Assembly: GCF_006937785.1 (NCBI RefSeq) | Contig: NZ_SJEE01000002.1 | Span: 124,001-188,000 of the forward strand | Length of the DNA stretch: 64,000 nt | Direction: 5' to 3' | Origin: Pseudanabaena sp. UWO311 | GTDB taxonomy: Bacteria > Cyanobacteriota > Cyanobacteriia > Pseudanabaenales > Pseudanabaenaceae | Part shown: positions 1-8,228 of the stretch, piece by piece | Position numbering within the stretch: position 1 is the stretch's first letter | How the letters are laid out: each line of letters opens with the position of its first letter | Program-made: the position numbers and the translations under genes | The notes under the pieces: generated by a model | What the model was told of the DNA's origin: nothing | Databases searched by the model: none | Seen by the model: the letters and a program-made list of their open reading frames with translations, nothing else

Positions 1-1027
1 TGTCAATATCATCGCGATATACCTGCACAATTAATTCATCAATATATTTGAGATAAACCCAGTTATACCAATCTTGCAAGTACTTTTTATAGGAGAAATC
101 CTTAGGATTAGGGGAAAGAGAAATTAAGCAGTTTGGTTTGATTGCTCTAACTGATTTAGAGATCTTTCTCATTAAATTAGTGATGTACTTGGCACGCCAT
201 TGCATCCATGAAGGATCATTGATATCCTCTGGTGGTAATCGACCGAAGTGATCTTTTTTATACAAAGCGATCGTGTAATCATCGTAGCCAAGTTCTGCTG
301 GCATCCCAAAATGATCGTCAAGCTGAATACCGTCAACATCATATTTATTAACAACTTCAACGATTAAATCTGTGAGAAATTTTTGGACTTGAGGATGGGC
401 AGGGTTTAACCAAGCAAGACGATGCTGATCTCTTTCGCCATGTAGGAAAACATGAGAGCCATCTTTACGCTGGGTTATCCAGTCAGGATGTTGGCGCATT
501 AGCTCTGAGCCTTCTTCAGTCATTAAGCCATATTCAAACCAAGGAATTACCGCAAAATCTTGTTCATGTCCAAATTTGATGGCTTCGGCAAGCATATCTC
601 GCTCTTGAAGCTCAGGTACTGGATCAACAGGTACACCAAAACTAGCTTCGGCAACTTTACTAGGGTAGAGCGTGTATCCACCATTCCAAACCGTTGGATA
701 TAGAGTGTTAAATTTTAAACGCTTTAATCTTTTAATCGCCCTTTCTAGATTCTGAGCCGAAAATAAAACATCGCTATCGACATTAGTAAGCCAGATGCCG
801 CGTAGTTCATTACCATTCAATGGTCTGATCAGCGGGAGATTAGGTGGGGCTGATTGATCAACTTGATTAGGTGGTGGAGATTGATCAATTGTGTTGCTAG
901 CTGTATTAGGAGTTTGAGCGATCGCCCAAAAAGGAAAATTGATCATCATTGAGAACGCGAATCCTAAGAATGTTAAAACTAGGAAACGGAGGCGTGATCG
1001 CCAGGAGACAGAATTAATTTTCCCCAT
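1..1027 (-). CDS. GHL10-type glycoside hydrolase, secreted (partial, C-terminus outside window)
   Basis: The reading frame starts at ATG 1027 and stays open to the window edge, giving about 342 residues; an in-frame TAG lies just upstream of the ATG. The N-terminus has basic residues, then a hydrophobic stretch ending near AIAQT, so it is probably a signal peptide, followed by a Pro/Gln-rich linker. The catalytic-type domain begins with ELRGIWLTNVDSDVLF and contains VDGIQLDDHFGMP, which matches the GHL10 (formerly DUF187) family of putative glycosidases. The last visible part reads VYLKYIDELIVQVYRDDID, also typical. The substrate cannot be told; cell-wall or extracellular polysaccharide is the usual suggestion. 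It is the last gene on the left and appears monocistronic here. Confidence 0.88.
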   Translation of the reverse strand, partial: MGKINSVSWRSRLRFLVLTFLGFAFSMMINFPFWAIAQTPNTASNTIDQSPPPNQVDQSAPPNLPLIRPLNGNELRGIWLTNVDSDVLFSAQNLERAIKRLKRLKFNTLYPTVWNGGYTLYPSKVAEASFGVPVDPVPELQERDMLAEAIKFGHEQDFAVIPWFEYGLMTEEGSELMRQHPDWITQRKDGSHVFLHGERDQHRLAWLNPAHPQVQKFLTDLIVEVVNKYDVDGIQLDDHFGMPAELGYDDYTIALYKKDHFGRLPPEDINDPSWMQWRAKYITNLMRKISKSVRAIKPNCLISLSPNPKDFSYKKYLQDWYNWVYLKYIDELIVQVYRDDID

Positions 1028-1149
1028 AATTACTAATGAGCTAGGTAAGCTCTAACTCCTCACATTTAGGCTGCAAATTTTTGTAAATTTATTGTATAGC
1101 AATGTAAAAAAACACAAAAGATAGAGATACTTCCTGTCTCCATCCTTTT

Positions 1150-1635
1150 TTATAAACTTTTGGCCTGAGCTCCCAGCAAATCACGATTTATCTCCAAAAT
1201 TGGACATAATAAATCGGCAACATTTTTGGGTAGCAGAGCTTTGACCACATCTTGCATAATCAAATAAGTGATATTACAAACTTCCTGAGCCCCAAATGCT
1301 TGCATGATCGTCTGGAACCAATACAAGAACTGCTGTTTTAAAAGCTCTGTGTCATCTAATAAAACGGTCATTGCCGAATGACGTAAAACTCTTAAGGTGT
1401 CTTGTTTCCACTTGCCTTGCAAGTCCTCACCTTTAGGTAAAAGCAATTTGGGATGGGATATACGTAGTTTTTTTAAAACAGTTTCGACTATTTCTTTTTC
1501 TACTTCTTTGATGCGGATATAAGCTTCAACCCTTGAATCAAAGGAGTTGATATAGGTTTCCATAAACTGCAATTCTGCGTCGCTCGCATAGCGACCATCT
1601 GCGTTCATTCCTAGTTGTTGTAGCTTACTTAACAT
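1150..1635 (-). CDS. Phycobilisome-family globin-fold protein without canonical bilin site
   Basis: This 161-residue protein has the length and helical pattern of phycobiliprotein subunits: an early segment with ADGRYASDAEL and a later segment with FLYWFQTIMQAFGAQEVCNITYLIMQDVV. It fits the phycobilisome protein family (PF00502) as I remember it, but there is no Cys-X-Arg-Asp bilin-attachment motif in the central helices. It is therefore more likely a phycobiliprotein relative with a structural or assembly role than a pigmented rod or core subunit. The only cysteines are C119 and a C near residue 143. No phycobilisome genes lie next to it. The family call is fairly safe; the role is not known. 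Confidence 0.7.
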   Translation of the reverse strand: MLSKLQQLGMNADGRYASDAELQFMETYINSFDSRVEAYIRIKEVEKEIVETVLKKLRISHPKLLLPKGEDLQGKWKQDTLRVLRHSAMTVLLDDTELLKQQFLYWFQTIMQAFGAQEVCNITYLIMQDVVKALLPKNVADLLCPILEINRDLLGAQAKSL

Positions 1636-1815
1636 TGCTGGCTTTACCCGACGTTTGCATATGTATGATTTTATATGGATTTGAGTCTAAAACCATCCGC
1701 CACTTCAAGCATTATCTCTAGCGATCGCCATTTTTTTGTTACGATTCAGATAAATCGATAAATAATCGAAACTTCTGACACACATCTATGCGATCGCTCG
1801 CCGCCGTATCCTGTC

Positions 1816-3471
1816 ATGTTATCTGACAATGATCACATTGAAGGGCTGTTTCCTGAAGCTGCCCAAAATTGGGATTTAAATCGGCTCTATGCAGATTTAC
1901 AAGCTTCTAGTGGCAAAGAAATTAAGCCATTTGAAAAGGCTTGCTTGCGTGGGTTGCTATGTCGTTATCGCCCAGGTCAGCTTGCATTTAAGCTGGCTTG
2001 GACATCGGGGGCTTTGCGGGTTGAGTTAAATAAGGGGCTGTATCGATCGCTGGAGGCGATCGCAGATCAGCCAATCAATACGCTACGCTGGGAAAAAGTG
2101 CCTGAATGGTTAGAGGCTAAAGGATATAAAGCACAACGCCAAAGTCTACACAATACAACCGCCAACACTCAAGTTAGTTCTCGGGCAAATTTAGCTGATT
2201 GGGGCGAGGCTCCAAATATTCAAACTTTTTATGGGCGCACAGAGGAGTTAGCCAAACTAGAGCAATGGGTTGTACGCGATCGCTGTCATCTCTTGGCAAT
2301 TTGCGGCATGGGCGGCATCGGCAAGACAGCACTGGCAGTAAAACTGGTCGAAAATATCCAATCACAGTTCGATTGCTTTATTTGGCGATCGCTGCGGGGC
2401 GCACAACCAACTACGCAATTAATCGCTGATCTGTTGCAATTTCTCAATAGTTCACAACAAACTGGCTGTGGCATTTCTGATCTGTTAGACATTTTGCGTC
2501 AAAAGCGTTGTTTAGTTGTATTGGATGATTTTGAGGCGACTCTCCAAGATGGGGAATTGGTGGGAGCCTATCGCCAAGGTTGCGAATCCCATGCGGAATT
2601 ATTGCAGCGTGTTGGCTCGGAACGACATCAAAGTTCAGTAATTTTGATTGGGCGGGAACAGCCGAAAGAAATCTCGATGCATCAGGGGGATGATCAGCCG
2701 ATTCGCTATTACAAAGTGAATGGATTACAGCGACAAGATGCTTTTGAATTATTAAGAGCGCGAGGTTTTAAAGGGACTGAAAATGGTTTAGAGGCTTTAG
2801 TTCAACAATATCGCGGCAATCCTTCAGCTTTAAGAATCGTGGCTGGAACGATTCAGGAATTATTTAATGGCAATGTTTCGGAGTTTCTTAAACAGACTGC
2901 CCTTGCGCTTGGGGATGTATTACGCACTCTTCTCTATCAACAGTTTGAGCGTCTCTCAAAACTAGAAAAAGATGTGCTGTATTGGCTCGCAATCAAGCAT
3001 CGCCCAGTATCACTCTCAACATTGCGATCGGAAATGATTTTGCAAACCTCTGGTTCTGAATTAATCAATGCGCTGGAATCATTGCGCTGGCGATCGCTAA
3101 TTGAGAAAGTCTCAGAACAGGATGAGGTGATGTTTTTACTAGAGCCTGTGGTGTTGAAATATGTCAATCGTCAATTTGTAGATGAAGTGAGCAAGGAAAT
3201 CACCGCGATCGCAATGCAACAAAATCTCAAGTCGATTAATTTATTGCAAAGTCATGTGCTTGTCGAAGATCATGCTCCTGACTCGATTCGGGCGATGCAG
3301 ATTCGCTTAGTTCTGAAGCCGATTAAGGATAAGTTAAATAAGGCGATCGCGCAAAATAATATTGAATTGGAAGCTCTACGGGAAATTCTCGCTAGTCAGC
3401 ACCAAGTACAACCAATGGAAGGCACAAGTTACACCGAGGTTAATCTCGCCCTGATCGGCTTATGGTGGTAG
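1816..3471 (+). CDS. STAND (NB-ARC-like) ATPase lacking a C-terminal sensor domain
   Basis: The protein has 551 residues. Residues about 20-100 form the small helical N-terminal domain common in cyanobacterial NB-ARC proteins (WTSGALRVELNKGLYR). Residues 138-145 read FYGRTEEL, the P-loop GMGGIGKT is at 164-171, Walker B LVVLDD at 233-238, and a sensor-like ILIGRE near 275. The ARC/winged-helix part continues to residue about 500, including QIRLVLKPIKDKL. Relatives normally carry WD40, TPR or pentapeptide repeats after this point, yet this protein stops at NLALIGLWW. It should act as an ATP-driven signalling switch, with the partner unknown. A strong hairpin follows the stop. Domain assignment is secure; function is inferred. 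Confidence 0.85.
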   Translation: MLSDNDHIEGLFPEAAQNWDLNRLYADLQASSGKEIKPFEKACLRGLLCRYRPGQLAFKLAWTSGALRVELNKGLYRSLEAIADQPINTLRWEKVPEWLEAKGYKAQRQSLHNTTANTQVSSRANLADWGEAPNIQTFYGRTEELAKLEQWVVRDRCHLLAICGMGGIGKTALAVKLVENIQSQFDCFIWRSLRGAQPTTQLIADLLQFLNSSQQTGCGISDLLDILRQKRCLVVLDDFEATLQDGELVGAYRQGCESHAELLQRVGSERHQSSVILIGREQPKEISMHQGDDQPIRYYKVNGLQRQDAFELLRARGFKGTENGLEALVQQYRGNPSALRIVAGTIQELFNGNVSEFLKQTALALGDVLRTLLYQQFERLSKLEKDVLYWLAIKHRPVSLSTLRSEMILQTSGSELINALESLRWRSLIEKVSEQDEVMFLLEPVVLKYVNRQFVDEVSKEITAIAMQQNLKSINLLQSHVLVEDHAPDSIRAMQIRLVLKPIKDKLNKAIAQNNIELEALREILASQHQVQPMEGTSYTEVNLALIGLWW

Positions 3472-3483
3472 TCTCATTGTAGC

Positions 3484-3536
3484 TAAGAACAAAAGATAGA
3501 TGAGGCGCAAAGCGCCGCATCTATCTTTTGTTCTTA
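3484..3536. terminator. Long hairpin after the STAND gene (family B, probable bidirectional terminator)
   Basis: The arms run 3484-3508 and 3512-3536 around an AAA loop, with one mismatch. The outer stem is A-rich on the left and T-rich on the right and the tip is GGCGC/GCGCC. It lies between the convergent STAND and Uma2 genes, so it can terminate both. Confidence 0.6.
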
Positions 3537-3561
3537 ATGGTAAAGTATTATGAGATCTGAC

Positions 3562-4386
3562 TTATGTTTCGTCAGGGTCAATTCCTAACGCTCTAAGCTT
3601 TGCGGCAAGTCGTTCAGCTTTTTGCTCAGCTTGATGTTGTCTCTGCTCAGCTTGATGCTTAGCAAGACGTTCTTGATCAGCGATCGCGTCGGAACGTACA
3701 GATCTCTCCTCACCAGTTAGCAACAAATTACCAGTCTGATCCCACCAACGTAACCAAGGTATCCCAACATCTTCCTTAAGGCCAAGTTCAACACCCATTG
3801 CCGCGATCGGATAATGTCCTCGATCGTTAGGTGATAACTGCTCATATCGTCCATCAACCAGATGATAAACCTCAACTGAGGCTTTCTTAGCCTCAAAAAT
3901 GGCATAGAATGGGATGCGAATGGCTTGCTCATAGACCCAAAACTTTCCTACTTTGTCGGTTTCGCTAGGAGGTGTGGCATCGCGTTCTTCGGAACCATTT
4001 CCAGAAACAAACTCAATAGCGATTAAGGGTGCGACAACTTCTTTCCACAACACGTAGGAGCGGCGATATTCTCCATTAAGAAGTGGTGATACATTGGGAA
4101 CATAAAACCAGTCTGGAGCCTCAGCTCCTTTTTCGGCTGGCTCAGTCAACCGCCAGTAGATACCGCTATCCTGTCCAATACAGTAACATCCGTCGGGATG
4201 GAGTTTTTGTAAGGTTGGCTCAATGGAACTGGTTAAAATTATACTTTGTGGGTGTTCCTGAAAATTTTTCACAAAGGTTCCGTCTGTGTCGGGTAGTTGT
4301 GTATGGTCGGGGAGGCTAATTTTGTTTGGGGAAGAAATTTGAGGTGTGGGAGCATCGGGCAAAATCATTGCTTGGGTACTTTGCAT
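3562..4386 (-). CDS. Uma2-family (DUF820) PD-(D/E)XK endonuclease-like protein
   Basis: The 274-residue protein shows the Uma2/DUF820 pattern: APDWFYVPNV, then APLIAIEFVSGNGSEERD, KVGKFWVYEQAIRIPFYAIFE and a late LGLKEDVGIPWLRWW. These carry the acidic and lysine residues of the PD-(D/E)XK nuclease fold. The C-terminal 50 residues (from about 225) are Gln/Lys/Glu-rich and probably form a coiled coil. Such genes are present in tens of copies in many cyanobacteria, often linked to mobile DNA, but their biological role is unsettled. The gene stands alone and converges on the STAND ATPase. Confidence 0.88.
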   Translation of the reverse strand: MQSTQAMILPDAPTPQISSPNKISLPDHTQLPDTDGTFVKNFQEHPQSIILTSSIEPTLQKLHPDGCYCIGQDSGIYWRLTEPAEKGAEAPDWFYVPNVSPLLNGEYRRSYVLWKEVVAPLIAIEFVSGNGSEERDATPPSETDKVGKFWVYEQAIRIPFYAIFEAKKASVEVYHLVDGRYEQLSPNDRGHYPIAAMGVELGLKEDVGIPWLRWWDQTGNLLLTGEERSVRSDAIADQERLAKHQAEQRQHQAEQKAERLAAKLRALGIDPDET

Positions 4387-4507
4387 AGTAATTCCGAGAG
4401 ATCCGTTGGTTCAACTTTAACATATCGCCATTAATTTTCGGAATTGATTAAATGGGCGATCGCCCGCCAAGTCTTTAGCATTTTTTAGATTCAGTCGATC
4501 GCTAGTA

Positions 4508-4560
4508 CTATGATATCAATTCTCAAAATGGTAACTCTCTTTTGAGAATTGATATCATAG
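4508..4560. repeat. 21-bp perfect inverted repeat upstream of the DUF305 pair
   Basis: Arms 4508-4528 and 4540-4560 are exact reverse complements separated by 11 bases. The inner part (ATCAATTCTCAAAA) resembles the 5386-5428 palindrome and the family A elements. It is 64 bases upstream of the first DUF305 start codon, so it could be an operator or lie in the leader RNA; it could equally be a terminator for nothing visible. Confidence 0.6.
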
Positions 4561-4624
4561 AGTATATTTCATCCTGATTTCATTTTCTTGAAGTAAAATA
4601 GAAATAGAAAGTTAGGGAAAATCT

Positions 4625-5347
4625 ATGAACTCTAAAGATGCTCAAAACTCTGGCAGAGAGACTCAGACCAGTCCCAAAAATTACAAGGCTTTGCTCTTAG
4701 GTATTGTTGGCATTTTGGTCGGTAGCACTGCCGTTACGATCGCTGCTACTAATGTTGTCCAAGCAGAACAAACGTCACGCCTAGTTATTAGTCAGATGCC
4801 GCAGCAAGGCATGATGATGCATGGCATGATGGCAGGAGAGCAAACCGATCGCCATTTCATCGAAATGATGATTCCTCATCATGAAGGCGCTGTGCAAATG
4901 GCAGATCTCGCTCTCAAGATATCTAAACGTCCTGAGATAAAAAAACTTGCAGAATCGATCAAGAGCGATCAAACTCGCGAAATTGTACAAATGAAATCTT
5001 GGTATAAGCAATGGTATGGCACAGAAGTTCCAACTGCGACAACCATGAATCACGGCAACATGGATCATAGTGGCATGATGGGAATGAAAAAGCCAATACT
5101 AACCAAGAAGCCTATGGGAATGCAGAATATGATGGCAGTCGATCTTAAAGCCCTCAAAAATGCTCCTGATTTTGACAAAGCCTTTATCGAAGAGATGATT
5201 CCTCATCACAAAATGGCGCTGATGATGTCCAGCATGATCATTGATAGCGATCGCACTGAAATGAGAACGCTCTCTTATGCGATCGTTAAAGCTCAGAGCA
5301 CCGAAATTGAGCAAATGCGTCAGTGGCATCAAACTTGGTATAAATAG
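4625..5347 (+). CDS. Exported Met/His-rich protein with two DUF305 domains (CopM-like)
   Basis: The 240-residue product has an N-terminal membrane segment (residues about 20-45, signal peptide or anchor) and two DUF305 repeats, each with the diagnostic motif: EMMIPHHEGAVQMA near residue 80 and EMIPHHKMALMM near residue 190. The stretches between are rich in Met and His (MMMHGMM, MNHGNMDHSGMMGM). DUF305 proteins include CopM, a copper-binding protein of Synechocystis, so periplasmic copper binding is the best guess. A second DUF305 gene follows 121 bases later on the same strand with a palindrome between them. Confidence 0.85.
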   Translation: MNSKDAQNSGRETQTSPKNYKALLLGIVGILVGSTAVTIAATNVVQAEQTSRLVISQMPQQGMMMHGMMAGEQTDRHFIEMMIPHHEGAVQMADLALKISKRPEIKKLAESIKSDQTREIVQMKSWYKQWYGTEVPTATTMNHGNMDHSGMMGMKKPILTKKPMGMQNMMAVDLKALKNAPDFDKAFIEEMIPHHKMALMMSSMIIDSDRTEMRTLSYAIVKAQSTEIEQMRQWHQTWYK

Positions 5348-5385
5348 CCAGATACAGCACTTGTTGCTGTATTAAGCCTCTTCTT

Positions 5386-5428
5386 ATACCAATTTTCAAA
5401 ATGGTGCTGCCATTTTGAAAATTGATAT
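5386..5428. repeat. Short palindrome between the two DUF305 genes
   Basis: Arms 5386-5404 and 5410-5428 pair with one mismatch around TGCTG. It begins ATACCAA and ends TTGATAT, so it looks like a one-hairpin relative of the family A elements. Confidence 0.55.
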
Positions 5429-5468
5429 TGTCAAATCATTTTCTCGTCTTATCACTTGACTCTCAAAT

Positions 5469-6164
5469 ATGTTTCATATTGTAAAACATCGAATTGCCAC
5501 CCTGATACTAATAGTCACTGCGGCTACAAGTGGCGGATTGACAGCTTGCACAGCGAATAATTCTGCATCAGTGCCTGTTGCTACTCCAACGGCTCAGCCT
5601 ACAAAAGCAGCAGAAAATCCATCGCCAATGCAGAATTCAAATGGCATGATGTCTCATGGCATGTCTCATAGTTCGATGGATTTAGGTGTTGCTGATGCTG
5701 ATTATGACTTGCGCTTTATCGATGGAATGACACCACATCATCAAGGTGCAATCGCGATGGCAGAGGATGTCTTAAAAAATTCTCAGCGTCCTGAATTAAA
5801 GAAGTTGGCAAAGGAAATCATTCAAGCTCAACAGAAGGAAATCGCGCAAATGGCAGAATGGCGCAAAGCATGGTATCTCAATGCTGGAAAGAAGTTGATG
5901 ATGTGGCACTCTGAGTCTAATCACATGATGGAAATGACTCCCGAATTTCGCCGCAATATGATGATGAGTGTGGACTTGGGAAAAGCTGATGATAAATTTG
6001 ATTTACGGTTTCTAGATGCGATGATTCCCCATCATGAGGGTGCTTTAGTGATGGCAAAAGATGCGATCGCTAAGTCCAAACGTTCTGAAATCCAAAAAAT
6101 GGCTCAAGATATTCTCAGTTCTCAACAAGCTGAAATCGATCAAATGAAACAATTGCGCAAGTGA
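5469..6164 (+). CDS. DUF305 lipoprotein with two domains (CopM-like)
   Basis: The 231-residue protein begins with a hydrophobic segment ending in the lipobox LTAC (Cys 27), so it should be a lipid-anchored exported protein. Two DUF305 units follow: DGMTPHHQGAIAMAEDVL and DAMIPHHEGALVMAKDAI, each followed by KR/QR-PEL/SEI-KK/QKMA and ending in QQ-EI-QM. The linker is Met/His/Ser-rich (MMSHGMSHSSM). It is a paralogue of the preceding gene; the two probably handle copper or another soft metal together outside the cytoplasmic membrane. No copper sensor or pump is adjacent. Confidence 0.85.
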   Translation: MFHIVKHRIATLILIVTAATSGGLTACTANNSASVPVATPTAQPTKAAENPSPMQNSNGMMSHGMSHSSMDLGVADADYDLRFIDGMTPHHQGAIAMAEDVLKNSQRPELKKLAKEIIQAQQKEIAQMAEWRKAWYLNAGKKLMMWHSESNHMMEMTPEFRRNMMMSVDLGKADDKFDLRFLDAMIPHHEGALVMAKDAIAKSKRSEIQKMAQDILSSQQAEIDQMKQLRK

Positions 6165-6165
6165 T

Positions 6166-6216
6166 GACAAAAAACAAAAAGAGAGTTGCGCCGCAACTCT
6201 CTTTTTGTTTTTTGTC
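6166..6216. terminator. Perfect 24-bp hairpin after the DUF305 lipoprotein gene
   Basis: Arms 6166-6189 and 6193-6216 are fully complementary with a GCC loop. A-tracts on the left arm and T-tracts on the right arm make it a good Rho-independent terminator on either strand. It begins two bases after the stop codon. Confidence 0.65.
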
Positions 6217-6230
6217 TATCCCCCATAATA

Positions 6231-6330
6231 CAATTCACAAAAGTGTGACAACACTTCTGTGAGTTAAAACCCAAACCCTGTAAGGGTTTTAAAAGCACAA
6301 AATGGCGTAGCCATTTTGTGCTTTGGTATA
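6231..6330. repeat. Family A three-hairpin intergenic repeat
   Basis: The element reads in the minus orientation: a hairpin of the AATTCACAAAAGTGTG type, then AAACCCTGTAAGGGTTT, then CACAAAATGGC-GTA-GCCATTTTGTG, ending CTTTGGTAT. The same order of three palindromes recurs at 14465, 46834 and, inverted, at 17608, 53709, 53908 and 62465. Confidence 0.8.
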
Positions 6331-6369
6331 ATTCGTAATTCGTAATTCGTAATTGATAATTCGTAATTG
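6331..6369. repeat. Heptamer tandem repeat (ATTCGTA units)
   Basis: About five units of ATTCGTA, one of them altered to ATTGATA, run from the end of the family A element to the SDR stop codon. The same heptamer occurs at 34112-34184. It resembles the short tandemly repeated heptamers known in cyanobacteria. Confidence 0.75.
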
Positions 6370-6372
6370 TCT

Positions 6373-7356
6373 TTAAATTTTCGGAGACTTCAGAACAGCT
6401 AGAAGAATTACCCACCAAGGGACACGAAGATCTGGGATGAACTTCGCTTTGGTCTTGAGATTGGGTATACCTTGCGGTAATAAAAATCTGAGGGAACGTA
6501 AAGAAGCAGGACGATATTCATTTTCATCAACTACTCCGTAATGATTAGCGAGTTCGGCAACAATCTGAACTTTACCAGTTCTCCGCATTAGATCTGCGTC
6601 GTTACATATTGCCGCAATTACTCTGCCGACAAACAAAGGTGTTTCCCAGTTAAATTTATCTGCGATCGCGGCAACACCAAGATTTGGATCAGTACCTTTA
6701 ATGCTTTCATCAGCCAACTGATGAAATTGTTCAGTGCCGACAATGCCTGGCCAGAGAGAAATCGAAGCAATATTAAAAGGCTTCAGTTCAACTGCCATAT
6801 CTCCCGCAAGGCGATCGCAGCCAGATTTACCAGTTCCATAGGCGACACCAAAGATTGGCGCTAATCCACCCCAAGAAGATATCGTAATGATTGTGCCTTG
6901 CTTGCGTTGGGTCATCATCTTCGAGGCAAAATGGCTTGCCACATAGTGACTTCTCAATCCGACTGCATTACAAGCATCCCAGAGACTGACATCAGTTTCC
7001 CAAAAAGGGCGACCTTTTGCTTCTATAAGCGATCGCACTCCTCCATAGGCATTATTTACCAGGATATCTAATTGTCCATTTTGTTCTCTATTAATTCGCT
7101 CAAATAGAGTTTTAATCTGTTGATCATCGCTGTGATCGGTGGGAACTGCGATACAAGTTCCTCCTACTTTTTCTACTGCGCATTTGGTATCTAATAAATC
7201 TCCTGATAGAGTAGCTGTCGAATTATTGCTATTTAGACTGCGCCCAGTGATATAAACTAGCGCCCCAACTTCACCTAACCCAATGGCGATACCTTTTCCA
7301 ATTCCTCGCGATGCTCCTGTTACTAGCGCAACTTTACCATTCAAATTTTCTGTCAT
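6373..7356 (-). CDS. Short-chain dehydrogenase/reductase (DHRS1-like)
   Basis: The 327-residue protein has the classical SDR layout: cofactor motif TGASRGIG at residues 13-20, NNAYGG at 101-106, and the catalytic Ser 160/161, Tyr 173 and Lys 177 (SS...AYGTGK). It is longer than the usual 250 residues and resembles the DHRS1 group, with a hydrophobic end (VPWWVILLAVL) that may touch a membrane. It should reduce or oxidise a carbonyl/alcohol with NAD(P)H; the substrate is unknown. The stop codon directly abuts a heptamer repeat tract. It reads away from trmD's 3' end with a 144-base gap holding two HIP1 sites. Confidence 0.9.
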   Translation of the reverse strand: MTENLNGKVALVTGASRGIGKGIAIGLGEVGALVYITGRSLNSNNSTATLSGDLLDTKCAVEKVGGTCIAVPTDHSDDQQIKTLFERINREQNGQLDILVNNAYGGVRSLIEAKGRPFWETDVSLWDACNAVGLRSHYVASHFASKMMTQRKQGTIITISSWGGLAPIFGVAYGTGKSGCDRLAGDMAVELKPFNIASISLWPGIVGTEQFHQLADESIKGTDPNLGVAAIADKFNWETPLFVGRVIAAICNDADLMRRTGKVQIVAELANHYGVVDENEYRPASLRSLRFLLPQGIPNLKTKAKFIPDLRVPWWVILLAVLKSPKI

Positions 7357-7500
7357 GAAAAATTGTCTCCAATGTTCTCTACAAGAGAGCTTGTCTAATA
7401 GGCGATCGCACTCATTATTAATGCGTTACGCTGCGGCAACTTATGCTTCAGTTTGGCGATCGCACATTTCTTAACCACAAAGTAGAAACTCTAGCGATCG

Positions 7501-8169
7501 CTAAAGCATATCAGGACGACGTTGTTTAGTTCGTATAATTTGCTGTTCCTTTCTCCATTCTGCAATCAACTTATGATTGCCTGATCGCAATACTTCGGGA
7601 ACTTCCCAACCACGGAATACTGATGGTCTTGTATATTGTGGATAATCTAATAATCCATCTTCAAAACTCTCAAACTTAAGCGAATCTTCTTTCCCAACTG
7701 TCCCTGGACGTAACCGCACCACTCCATTAATCAACGCTAGCGCAGGAATCTCCCCACAGGTAAGCACAAAATCGCCAAGAGAAACTTCACGGGTGACTAA
7801 ATGCTCACATACCCGCTCGTCAACTCCCTCGTAACTGCCACAAATGAGAACTAGCTGATCGTATGTTACTAACTCCTTAAATAGATCCTGCTTCATCGGC
7901 TCGCCCTGCGGAGTTAAGTAAATAATTTCGCGCTTTGGCAAAATCGGTAGGGACTCAACCGCCGCAAAAATTGGATCGGGCTTCATTAACATTCCCACAC
8001 CGCCACCGTAGGGTTCATCATCAACACGATGGTGTTTATCGGTGGTGAAATCTCTAGGATTGGTCAGATATACATCGGCAATTTGATTTGCGATCGCCTT
8101 ACCCAGCAAACTTGTTTGCAATGGCGAGGTAAAAAATTCAGGAAAGAGGGTGACAATATCTATACGCAT
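7501..8169 (-). CDS. trmD: tRNA (guanine-N1-)-methyltransferase TrmD
   Basis: The product starts MRIDIVTLFPEFF and contains DEPYGGGVGMLMKPDPIF, ICGSYEGVDERV and EVSLGDFVLTCGEIPALALI, all hallmarks of TrmD and its trefoil-knot S-adenosylmethionine site. At 222 residues it is near normal length. It methylates G37 of tRNAs next to the anticodon and so prevents frameshifting. In many bacteria it sits with rpsP, rimM and rplS, but here it stands alone. It is divergent from moeA, with a small palindrome in the 59-base gap. Confidence 0.97.
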   Translation of the reverse strand: MRIDIVTLFPEFFTSPLQTSLLGKAIANQIADVYLTNPRDFTTDKHHRVDDEPYGGGVGMLMKPDPIFAAVESLPILPKREIIYLTPQGEPMKQDLFKELVTYDQLVLICGSYEGVDERVCEHLVTREVSLGDFVLTCGEIPALALINGVVRLRPGTVGKEDSLKFESFEDGLLDYPQYTRPSVFRGWEVPEVLRSGNHKLIAEWRKEQQIIRTKQRRPDML

Positions 8170-8183
8170 AAATAAATTCTATA

Positions 8184-8214
8184 GTAGAGAGCAGCGCTAC
8201 GTGCTGCCCTCTAC
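8184..8214. repeat. Imperfect hairpin in the trmD-moeA divergent gap
   Basis: GTAGAGAGCAGCGC pairs with GTGCTGCCCTCTAC around TAC, with two mismatches that would be wobble pairs in one RNA strand. Since both genes point away, it lies in a leader or promoter region, not at a gene end. Confidence 0.45.
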
Positions 8215-8228
8215 CTTTTAAAATCGCG

